Source: Apoderus coryli (Eukaryota > Arthropoda > Insecta > Coleoptera > Attelabidae). From it: a stretch of DNA of 64,000 nt. Positions 10,701 through 19,739 of this stretch are shown here, piece after piece. The DNA lies in the NCBI GenBank assembly GCA_911728435.2, contig OU452213.1, forward strand, positions 4,443,834 to 4,507,833, in the 5' to 3' direction. The position numbers were made by a program, and so were the translations under genes. The notes below the pieces were generated by a model that worked only from the letters and a program-made list of their open reading frames with translations, made no database searches and had not been told where the DNA came from. Position 1 is the stretch's first letter. Each line of letters begins with the position of its first letter.

Positions 10701-11458
10701 TCCGCCAGTTTCCATTTTTTACTTTGTTCATATACAATAGATTGGGGCCTAAAGTCACATTTGATTAAGATAGGTATGTGATCAGAACCGTATGAGTCTT
10801 GTAATGTGGACCATTCCAGGTCCTGCGTAATTGATGGACTACAGAGTGTGAGATCAATGACGCTATTATAATTTAGACTCACATAAGTGGGAGACCCATC
10901 ATTCAGAAATACTAAACCATTCACATCTAAAGCGTCTAAAATCGTTCTACCTTGTGTATCTATTTTTGGACCTCCCCAAGCAGTGTTGTGCGCATTAAAG
11001 TCTCCACCTATTATACATGGCTTAGGTATACTAACAAAAAAATCATTCCATTCCCGCAAGGAAATTCGCACATTCGATTTTACATATATTGATACTAGGG
11101 ACAATTTTATACTACGATTGTTACCACACACAACTATTGAAACACCTATGTACATAAACTTATTGTCATCAAAGTTCTGGGCGGACTGCAATTCGGAGTA
11201 TGGAACATCATTTTTCAATAATATAGCAACTCCTCCCCTACCGTCCGCTCTGTCCCTGCGTATTGTATTAAAGCCTGAGAAGTTAATATATTTATGGGGT
11301 TTAAACCAGGTTTCAGAAAGAAGAGCTACATTGACATTATTCGAGCTTAGTAGATTCTCCAAGTTTTCTTTGTTCGCCATTGCCGATCTACAATTCCATT
11401 GACATATATTTAGTTTTTCTTCAACTGCGAAGATGAGAGTTAGCTGATTATATAAAAT
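7736..11458 (-). CDS. LINE ORF2: APE endonuclease, reverse transcriptase, RNase H
   Basis: Residues below count from the ATG at 11380. The endonuclease carries E23 (SETW), D127 and N129 (GGDFNAHN) and S199-D200-H201. Its first motif (ICQWN) lies upstream of that ATG in the same open frame, which reaches back to 11458 after a stop, and no earlier in-frame ATG exists. The reverse transcriptase spans about 440-720, with LDIQSAYD (D551), LPQGS (608-612) and FADD (640-643). RNase H follows at roughly 955-1080 (YTDGSKMDG, DSRSAVEAI, KAHAGIRGNEEAD). A CCHC-like cluster (CECGETGNLEH) lies near the C-terminus. All catalytic residues looked for are present. The protein cuts target DNA and copies the element RNA. 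Confidence 0.9.
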   Translation of the reverse strand: MLYNQLTLIFAVEEKLNICQWNCRSAMANKENLENLLSSNNVNVALLSETWFKPHKYINFSGFNTIRRDRADGRGGVAILLKNDVPYSELQSAQNFDDNKFMYIGVSIVVCGNNRSIKLSLVSIYVKSNVRISLREWNDFFVSIPKPCIIGGDFNAHNTAWGGPKIDTQGRTILDALDVNGLVFLNDGSPTYVSLNYNSVIDLTLCSPSITQDLEWSTLQDSYGSDHIPILIKCDFRPQSIVYEQSKKWKLADADWSGFTNLCESFYNTDNSATYSNLINIINRAAELSIPQYSQFHKKRGKCWWNTQCQNAVNERKRLFKLFKDFPNRDNLINYKHADATAKKIIKKTKRENWYGFCSSLSGNTPMTEVWHKFNAFKNRKQNNSTPISSEAQWVLDFHSKLAPCSVMKPIQTIISPDENEQHELTKPFRFGELIRILKHNHNTAPGKDNIHYPMLHVLPQSLKHLMLKIFNKFFHNTNEFPLEWYDYIILPIKKPGKPNHLPGSYRPIALASCVQKTYERLIKNRLEFWLEKNQLIPKFQFGFRKGSSTQEALASLVTDVQAGFTDYLSTSAVFLDIQSAYDNVNLEILQNKMYSLGIPTRLIYNITKLYFGRRLYIRTANELINPRITSNGLPQGSILSPTLYIIYASDISEIVKNTSTKIKMFADDICIFQQGKCIEFCNGKLSSALLNMEQWCQKNGLNISPEKSVVCTFTRKRFNPPPSIKLGNFTIPYRSSVKTLGLTLDQKLLWKDHIHNACSMAENGINLIRAFSHHRWGSDPKIILLFFRSLIRSKLDYGSIFYGSASNIHLDKIERVKNKCLRLAIGYLQSTPVNVMEIECCEPPLQLRRQMLSDKLLIKLHAKKSEVYSQIHNLTMQTFTHKYWNHKKTPLLSESYSWLTKYTNNIYQNDTIPIFQREYDIFENIPRITINSNSIYYDVDHNFKNHINNSWENYEYLYTDGSKMDGKTGCAVYHQNRNLGKKFKLPNNTSIFTAELTAIREAIKYCILFNNNNRFVIFSDSRSAVEAIATVSQKNTTNYILLDILELYSNLINKNKILEISWIKAHAGIRGNEEADKLAKEAIDTGQIIINFKVPTTDILALPKNKLKVCWQQLYTQSNKGLKFKILDPFVLTKPWFHKHQMNRNLIRTICRLRSNHALYPVYKHKIGLNQTENCECGETGNLEHIMFQCTYKRPHIEELYNRIVEVGMSLPTNLAQMLACKELYVHIYKFFINSKTKI

Positions 11459-11509
11459 TATCTTATGTAGGTATAAACTTGGAGAATATACTTTCCTATT
11501 AAATAAGGT

Positions 11510-12838
11510 TTATGAATTTATATCAAGTTGATTATTTATTAATTTTAATATATCCGCACGATCCATTTCGTATGTTTGATTTTGTTTCAAATTTGTTAAA
11601 ATAATTTGTATTAGATTTAGTATACTTTCTGTAATAGTATTCCGACTGCTTCCTAAGAAGCTTTGTTTGTTTGATTCACTAGATTGTGGAAGGGTTACAT
11701 TATTTCTATATAATGAGTGGTTCTGAATTCCACCGATTGTGGACGGAGTTAGTGAACAGTCCCTAATTATTTGTTTTCGCCGAGTTTCTGTATCATCATT
11801 TGAAAGGGATTCGCGAGGTCTTTTTGAAATTGACTGATTATAGTTATGGCTAGACTGAGACGCAGTATTTAATTGTGAATGTACCCTAGTTGAGTTTGGC
11901 TTTACAAGTTCGAAATTATTTAAGTCTATATTTGAACTATCTGAGACTACTAGAGCGTATGTTTTTTTAGGAATTTTATTTTCTGCTTCTTTATATGAAC
12001 AATTCTGAACTGACATATATTTTTTAATTTCTTTCTGTCTTTTAAATTCTGGACATTCGCTAGTTTTGTTTGTAAAGTGTTTTCCTTTACAATTAAAGCA
12101 TTGTGGATCCATATCTACAGCTTCTGTGCACATGTTTAGCTGGTGATCTTTTTGGCATTTTAAGCAACGCATTTTTCCTTTACAATGTTTAGCTATATGA
12201 CCGTATCTAAAGCAGTTGTTGCATAAGGCGACTTTTTGGATGAAAGGTTCTACATTCCTTATGACATGATTTATTACTACGTATTTTGGTAAAATTTGGG
12301 TTCGAAATGTAATAACTACCGATCTAGCAGCTACTATGTTTGACTTACCTTCTTCGTTTATTGTTTTAAAATGATTCCTTCTTACCGACTCCACCTCAAA
12401 TGTGCAATGGTTGTCTGCCAATTTTATTTTATTTTTCAAGTAATCCTCTGAAAAGTCAACATCTATTCCTCTGATTACACCTTGTCTATGTAACATTTGT
12501 TTTGGTATATATATATCATAACTAAATTTTTCCAATCGTTGTTTGTTGCGCACTAATAGATTAGCTGAAAATTTGTCTGAAAACGTAATTCTTATTTTAT
12601 TTCGACCTACCGAATCAATTTTTTTAATTTTATTATCAATTTCTGCGAAATATTGGAATAATAACTCGCCCACTTTCATAGCGTTAATTCTTTTGTCCTT
12701 TGCTGTATTTTCTACAAATACGTGGAAAGGACCTAAATCAAAATTTCCATAGAAATATGATATGCGGGTAGCTGTAGACACTGAATTACTTTCATTTTTG
12801 TTAATATCGGGGGGTAACCCCCCAGAACTAACACTCAT
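11510..12838 (-). CDS. LINE ORF1: gag-like nucleic-acid-binding protein
   Basis: About 442 codons from the ATG at 12838 (SVSSGG start); the frame is open ten codons further to an ATG at 12868. The middle has three zinc knuckles in series: CNNCFRYGHIAKHC (C-x2-C-x4-H-x4-C), CLKCQKDHQLNMC, and a longer CFNCKGKHF ... C. This arrangement is typical of ORF1 of I and jockey elements, which packages element RNA. The C-terminal third is low in conserved features. ORF1 ends 51 bases before the start of the ORF2 open frame. Confidence 0.85.
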   Translation of the reverse strand: MSVSSGGLPPDINKNESNSVSTATRISYFYGNFDLGPFHVFVENTAKDKRINAMKVGELLFQYFAEIDNKIKKIDSVGRNKIRITFSDKFSANLLVRNKQRLEKFSYDIYIPKQMLHRQGVIRGIDVDFSEDYLKNKIKLADNHCTFEVESVRRNHFKTINEEGKSNIVAARSVVITFRTQILPKYVVINHVIRNVEPFIQKVALCNNCFRYGHIAKHCKGKMRCLKCQKDHQLNMCTEAVDMDPQCFNCKGKHFTNKTSECPEFKRQKEIKKYMSVQNCSYKEAENKIPKKTYALVVSDSSNIDLNNFELVKPNSTRVHSQLNTASQSSHNYNQSISKRPRESLSNDDTETRRKQIIRDCSLTPSTIGGIQNHSLYRNNVTLPQSSESNKQSFLGSSRNTITESILNLIQIILTNLKQNQTYEMDRADILKLINNQLDINS

Positions 12839-13199
12839 ACTTATTAAAAAGTATTTATGTTTTCTCAAATATTAATACTGTTAATATATATAAATATCAA
12901 GAACGATTTTATACACTTTAAACTGAATAAATTCACTAGGTACTACAAAAAATTTAAGCGTATCGATAGGCACATCCACTACTGTAGGTGACTGATATAC
13001 GACTGCCGGAAACTTTTATTTTAGGTATAACCAGAATTATTAGATATTGATATATAGTTACACCGAGTTGTGCCCATTTTAGACAAGACTGCTGCAGTTC
13101 AGTCCTATCAACGAGGTTGGAAGTAGTAAAATATTTCTTTATAGAGAATTCATTTATTCTATTTTTAATGAAACAAATGATATCGGTGCTCGAACTTTC

Positions 13200-13217
13200 A
13201 GAGCGGCGCCTCCACCA
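13200..13217 (-). promoter_or_regulatory. Putative primer binding site of the LTR element
   Basis: On the minus strand two bases after the 5' LTR comes TGGTGGAGGCGCC. A TGG start right behind the LTR is usual for tRNA-primed elements because it pairs with the CCA end of the tRNA. I cannot name the tRNA. Confidence 0.5.
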
Positions 13218-13219
13218 AT

Positions 13220-13953
13220 TGTCACGTTTAGGTTTAACGTGAACTACGAGGGCATTGAAAAATAAGGACCTTATCTAAAAGATGAAACACCGAATATCAA
13301 GTTTAAATAGATTCAGTTTATTAACAGTTAAAGTTGAGAAAGTTGAGAAGAGTTTACAAAATGATGAAACTTAAATTAGAGACTATAGAGTTATAATAAT
13401 AGAATACAAATAATATTACTTACATTAAAATATAAGACCACATACGGTCAAGATACACTATGGTTCACATTGTTACTGCCTTCAGGTTTTCTTACTATGA
13501 GTTTAAAATCAGGACACAACTAAACTTATTTCTCTGGAGAGGAGAATTTATAATAAAAGAGTTATCCCTCTCTTAAACAATCTTGCGCCTAAATCCTCCC
13601 TGTGTGACCAATGATAATAAGGGAGGTTGGATTGAATCAAAGATGGTTTTCTGATTTCTCTTTGCTAATTGGTTATTAATATAATAATTATATTGCGCCA
13701 CCACCCCTACGTCGCGTTTATTTAGATGGTGGTGGTCAGAATAGCTGATGCTGCATTTTTCAGTATAACTACCCTTGAAAGCGGAGGGTAAGAGGCAGGG
13801 CTCCTGATTCTCGAGAAATAGTGACTCATCTAGATAAACTAGAATAAACAGGAAAATAATATGTTTGTATTTTTCCATCGAATATCTGGGGTTTGTTATT
13901 GATTTATAATTTATATTTATTTATTAATAATTTTGGAATCTGTACTCGTGACA
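13220..13953 (-). repeat. Right (5') LTR
   Basis: Same length and, by eye, same sequence as 2490-3223 apart from about one substitution (T/C near 13297). Followed by the ATAT target duplication at 13954-13957. Confidence 0.85.
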
Positions 13954-13957
13954 ATAT

Positions 13958-15290
13958 TTTTAATACAAACTATTTTTTTAAGCAAACTAATATGTTCCTT
14001 CATATAAGTACAATGCACTTGTTTTCTACCCACTTTAGCTCCATCTTTCTTTCAAACCTCTCTGCATCGCTAATGCATATTGAATATGTATATGGCCGGC
14101 CCATTTCTAGTATAATATGTCATTGAATAACATCAGTAGTACTTTAGACGTTATTGGATATGGCCATATCTCTTCAAAATTATCATTGGCTATAAAACTA
14201 TCAATTAAATTTGTAAAAGGACCGTGCGTTTAAAATAGGTGAGTGAAAATGACTCATATCTGGAGTTGAAGCACAAAATAGGCCTAAATACCGTTAGCAA
14301 CATCCAGATCAAATGAATTTTTTCTACGAACGTGATGACAGTAGGTGAAGATACGTAGACAGAAAAAACTCTCTCCAATTTGGCGCCCATAAAAAATGTA
14401 GTTTTCCAATAATTCCTTGAAAAGCGTACTAAACAAGTCCCCTAATAATGTATTCATTAAAAAGTTGCCGCAATTCAAATTAAGGAAGTACAGCACTTTT
14501 TTAAAAATGCCAGAAATTATATTTCCGTTAGTATTTTTAAAACGAAAAGGGCTACGGGCATTTTGACAGCGGAATTAGTGAATAGGCTTAAGATTCTCCA
14601 AATCTTTCCACATTTAAACTTTTTTCCAGCGAGATCCCCATATAGTGTGGTCTAATTTCAGAGACTGTTTATTTTATTTACTAGTTTTTATTTTTTTATT
14701 AGGTATTGCTTTCATTCTGAGGGTATTGTGCGTTTCGAAATAAAAATATAAACCCAATAAAAAGTAATAAATGACACGCGTGCTTGCAATGTCTTGGATT
14801 GCGTCTAAAATTACCATAAAATTGATTGTCATAATTATTATTGTTACGATATTTGTCCAATTTATTACGTTAAATCAAATAAAAATCTGAAAATATATTA
14901 TGATTCTTAATTCTTACAGTATTTGATTTTATAGGTACACATGGGTACTTTTATCTGTGGCAATAACTTACGTGGTTTTAGAGTTGTCAAGAAAAATATT
15001 ACTTCATTCGTTAATAAATTATAACGTCTGTTTTTTAATATTTTTTTTATTGAGAGCTCGTAGCCAGCTAAAATTTCGTAAAATTTTGTAAAATAAATTT
15101 GTAAAACCAGTAAAAGTAAAATGAAAAAAAAAATACAGGTTTCCAGATTTTTTTTAAATTTTTGGCAGCGCTATTACGGACATAATTGAGTTAAAATCAG
15201 TCCATCCAAAATTATTGACAAAAATGAGATACGGAACTAAACTCAAATAGGAAGATTATTGTATTAATTGCTCAAAGTGAGCCTCATTAG
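13958..15290. other. Gene-free stretch between LTR element and satellite array
   Basis: AT-rich with many short homopolymers. Small frames at 14205-14496 do not resemble any protein. Confidence 0.5.
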
Positions 15291-16659
15291 GCTCGAGTTA
15301 TTCTAGTTTTGAGGTCATATTTCCAAATTCTTGCAGGACTTTTCGTAATGTAACTAGAGATATGTTTACATGCTGGAGTTGTTCTAGTTTTGAGGTCATA
15401 TTTCCAAATTCTTGCAGGACTTTTCGTAATGTAACTAGAGATATGTCTACAGGCTCGAGTTATTCTAGTTTTGAGGTCATATTTCCAATTTCTTGCAGGA
15501 CTTTTCGTAATGTACCTAGAGATATGTCTACAGGTTCGAGTTATTTTAGTTTTGAGGTCATATTTCCAAATTCTTGCAGGACTTTTCGTAATGTAACTAG
15601 AGATATGTCTACAGGCTCGAGTTATTCTAGTTTTGAGGTCATATTTCCAAATTCTTGCAGGACTTTTCGTAATGTAACTAGAGATATGTCTACAGGCTCG
15701 AGTTATTCTAGTTTTGAGGTCATATTTCCAAATTCTTGCAGGACTTTTCGTAATGTAACTAGAGATATGTCTACAGGCTCGAGTTATTCTAGTTTTGAGG
15801 TCATAATTCCAAATTCTTGCTGGACTTTTCGTAATGTAACTAGAGATATGTCTACATGCTGGAGTTGTTCTAGTTTTGAGGTCATATTTCCAAATTCTTG
15901 CAGGACTTTTCGTAATGTAACTAGAGATATGTCTACAGGTTCGAGTTATTTTAGTTTTGAGGTCATATTTCCAAATTCTTGGAGGACTTTTCGTAATGTA
16001 ACTAGAAATATGTCTACAGGCTCGAGTTATTTTAGTTTTGAGGTCATATTTCCAAATTCTTGCAGGACTTTTCGTAATGTAACTAGAGATATGTCTACAG
16101 GTTCGAGTTATTTTAGTTTTGAGGTCATATTTCCAAATTCTTGGAGGACTTTTCGTAATGTAACTAGAAATATGTCTACAGGCTCGAGTTATTCTAGTTT
16201 TGAGGTCATATTTCCAATTTCTTGCAGGACTTTTCGTAATGTACCTAGAGATATGTCTACAGGCTCGAGTTATTCTAGTTTTGAGGTCATATTTCCAATT
16301 TCTTGCAGGACTTTTCGTAATGTACCTAGAGATATGTCTACAGGCTCGAGTTATTCTAGTTTTGAGGTCATAATTCCAAATTCTTGCTGGACTTTTCGTA
16401 ATGTAACTAGAGATATGTCTACAGGCTCGAGTTATTCTAGTTTTGAGGTCATATTTCCAAATTCTTGCAGGACTTTTCGTAATGTAACTAGAGATATGTC
16501 TACAGGCTCGAGTTATTCTAGTTTTGAGGTCATAATTCCAAATTCTTGCTGGACTTTTCGTAATGTAACTAGAGATATGTCTACAGGCTCGAGTTATTCT
16601 AGTTTTGAGGTCATATTTCCAAATTCTTGCAGGACTTTTCGTAATGTAACTAGAGATAT

Positions 16660-19490
16660 GTCTACAGGCTCGAGTTATTCTAGTTTTGAGGTCATATTTC
16701 CAAATTCTTGCAGGACTTTTCGTAATGTAACTAAAGATATGTCTACAGGCTCGAGTTATTCTAGTTTTGAGGTCATATTTCCAAATTCTTGCAGGACTTT
16801 TCGCAATGTAACTAGAGGTAGGTCTACAGGTTCGAGTTATTTTAGTTTTGAGGTCATATTTCCAAATTCTTGCAGGACTTTTGGTAATGTAACTAGAGAT
16901 ATGTCTACAGGCTATAGAGTTATTCTAGTTTTGAGGTCATATTTCCAAATTTTTGCCGGACTTTTCGTAATGTAACTAGAGATATGTCTACAGGCTAGAG
17001 TTATTTTAGTTTTGAGGTCACATTTCCAAATTCTTGCAGGACTTTTCGTAATGTAACTAGAGATATGCCTACAGGCTCGAGTTATTCTAGTTTTGAGGTC
17101 ATATTTCGAAATTATTGCAGGACTTTTCGTAATGTAACTAGAGATATGTCTACAGGCTCGAGTTATTTTAGTTTTGAGGTCATATTTCCAAATTCTTGCT
17201 GGAATTTTCGTAATGTAACTAGAGATATGTCTACAGGCTCGAGTTATTTTAGTTTTGAGGTCACATTTCCAAATTCTTGCTGGAATTTTCGTAATGTAAC
17301 TAGAGATATGTCTACAGGCTCGAGTTATTTTAGTTTTGAGGTCATATTTCCAAATTCTTGCTGGAATTTTCGTAATGTAACTAGAGATATGTCTACAGGC
17401 TCGAGTTATTTTAGTTTTGAGGTCATATTTCCAAATTCTTGCTGGAATTTTCGTAATGTAACTAGAGATATGCCTACAGGCTCGAGTTATTTTAGTTTTG
17501 AGGTCACATTTCCAAATTCTTGCTGGAATTTTCGTAATGTAACTAGAGATATGCCTACAGGCTCGAGTTATTTTAGTTTTAAGGTCATATTTCCAAATTC
17601 TTGCAGGACTTTTCGTAATGTAACTAGAGATATGTCTACAGTTCGGGTTATTTTAGTTTTGAGGTCATATTTCGAAATTATTGCAGGACTTTTCGTAATG
17701 TAACTAGAGATATGTCTACAGGCTCGAGTTATTTTAGTTTTGAGGTCATATTTCCAAATTCTTGCTGGAATTTTCGTAATGTAACTAGAGATATGTCTAC
17801 AGGCTCGAGTTATTTTAGTTTTGAGGTCATATTTCCAAATTCTTGCAGGACTTTTCGTAATGTAACTAGAGATATGTCTACAGTTCGGGTTATTTTAGTT
17901 TTGAGGTCATATTTCGAAATTATTGCAGGACTTTTCGTAATGTAACTAGAGATATGTCTACAGGCTCGAGTTATTTTAGTTTTGAGGTCATATTTCCAAA
18001 TTCTTGCTGGAATTTTCGTAATGTAACTAGAGATATGTCTACAGGCTCGAGTTTTGAGGTCATATTTCCAAATTTTTGCCGGAATTTTCGTAATGTACCT
18101 AGAGATATGTCTACAGGCTCGAGTTATTTTAGTTTTGAGGTCATATTTCCAAATTCTTGCAGAACTTTTCGTAACGTAACTAGAAATATGTCTACAGGCT
18201 CGAGTTATTTTAGTTTTGAGGTCATATTTCCAAATTCTTGCCGGAATTTTCGTAATGTACCTAGAGATATGTCTACAGGCTCGAGTTATTTTAGTTTTGA
18301 GGTCATATTTCCAAATTCTTGCAGAACTTTTCGTAACGTAACTAGAAATATGTCTACAGGCTCGAGTTATTTTAGTTTTGAGGTCATATTTCCAAATTCT
18401 TGCAGGACTTTTCGTAATGTAACTAGAGATATGTCTACAGGCTCGAGTTATTCTAGTTTTGAGGTCATATTTCCAAATTCTTGCAGGACTTTTCGTAATG
18501 TAACTAAAGATATGTCTACAGGCTCGAGTTATTCTAGTTTTGAGGTCATATTTCCAAATTCTTGCAGGACTTTTCGCAATGTAACTAGAGGTAGGTCTAC
18601 AGGTTCGAGTTATTTTAGTTTTGAGGTCATATTTCCAAATTCTTGCAGGACTTTTGGTAATGTAACTAGAGATATGTCTACAGGCTATAGAGTTATTCTA
18701 GTTTTGAGGTCATATTTCCAAATTTTTGCCGGACTTTTCGTAATGTAACTAGAGATATGTCTACAGGCTAGAGTTATTTTAGTTTTGAGGTCACATTTCC
18801 AAATTCTTGCAGGACTTTTCGTAATGTAACTAGAGATATGCCTACAGGCTCGAGTTATTCTAGTTTTGAGGTCATATTTCGAAATTATTGCAGGACTTTT
18901 CGTAATGTAACTAGAGATATGTCTACAGGCTCGAGTTATTTTAGTTTTGAGGTCATATTTCCAAATTCTTGCTGGAATTTTCGTAATGTAACTAGAGATA
19001 TGTCTACAGGCTCGAGTTATTTTAGTTTTGAGGTCACATTTCCAAATTCTTGCTGGAATTTTCGTAATGTAACTAGAGATATGTCTACAGGCTCGAGTTA
19101 TTTTAGTTTTGAGGTCATATTTCCAAATTCTTGCTGGAATTTTCGTAATGTAACTAGAGATATGTCTACAGGCTCGAGTTATTTTAGTTTTGAGGTCATA
19201 TTTCCAAATTCTTGCTGGAATTTTCGTAATGTAACTAGAGATATGCCTACAGGCTCGAGTTATTTTAGTTTTGAGGTCACATTTCCAAATTCTTGCTGGA
19301 ATTTTCGTAATGTAACTAGAGATATGCCTACAGGCTCGAGTTATTTTAGTTTTAAGGTCATATTTCCAAATTCTTGCAGGACTTTTCGTAATGTAACTAG
19401 AGATATGTCTACAGTTCGGGTTATTTTAGTTTTGAGGTCATATTTCGAAATTATTGCAGGACTTTTCGTAATGTAACTAGAGATATGTCT
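16660..19490. repeat. Segmental duplication inside the satellite, offset 1773 bp
   Basis: Rare variants recur exactly 1773 bp apart: an ACTAAAG variant at 16730 and 18503, GGCTATAGAG at 16910 and 18683, and a run of GCTGGAATT copies starting at 17065 and 18838. This shows that blocks of about 1 kb or more were copied by unequal exchange. Confidence 0.8.
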
Positions 19491-19739
19491 ACAGGCTCGA
19501 GTTATTTTAGTTTTGAGGTCATGTTTCCAAATTCTTGCTGGAATTTTCGTAATGTAACTAGAGATATGTCTACAGGCTCGAGTTATTTTAGTTTTGAGGT
19601 CATGTTTCCAAATTCTTGCCGGACTTTTCGTAATGTAACTAGAGATATGTCTACAGGCTCGAGTTATTTTAGTTTTGAGGTCATGTTTCCAAATTCTTGC
19701 CGGACTTTTCGTAATGTAACTAGAGATATGTCTACAGGC

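Larger units (their letters stand above)
7666..12868 (-). mobile_element. Intact I-clade non-LTR retrotransposon (LINE)
   Basis: Two open reading frames in order (gag-like with zinc knuckles, then endonuclease-RT-RNase H) followed by a 61-base A tail on the minus strand (7666-7726). The 3' untranslated region is only nine bases. RNase H behind the RT together with an APE-type endonuclease puts it in the I group rather than jockey or CR1. Both frames are uninterrupted, so it is recent. The 5' end lies somewhere between 12868 and about 13190. I searched for a target duplication of the bases next to the A tail and found none. Confidence 0.85.
2490..13953 (-). mobile_element. LTR-bounded retroelement without gag-pol, enclosing a LINE
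   Basis: Two 734-bp direct repeats (2490-3223 and 13220-13953) start with TGTCACG and end with CGTGACA, and are flanked by ATAT on both outer sides (2486-2489 and 13954-13957). Reading on the minus strand, a primer-site-like TGG tract follows the right LTR and a polypurine tract abuts the left LTR, so the element runs right to left. A 4-bp duplication of alternating A and T fits gypsy/errantivirus-type integration. The LTRs differ at about one base by eye, so the insertion is young. The internal 10 kb shows no protease, RT, RNase H or integrase of LTR type. It holds an intact LINE, a membrane-protein-like frame and noncoding DNA. I read it as a non-autonomous LTR element (LARD-like) with a later nested LINE; a composite formed by recombination is possible. 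Confidence 0.8.

Noticed and set aside
15362..16975. 537-codon plus-strand frame and the similar frames up to 28109
   Set aside because: Same satellite; stops appear or vanish with single monomer variants.
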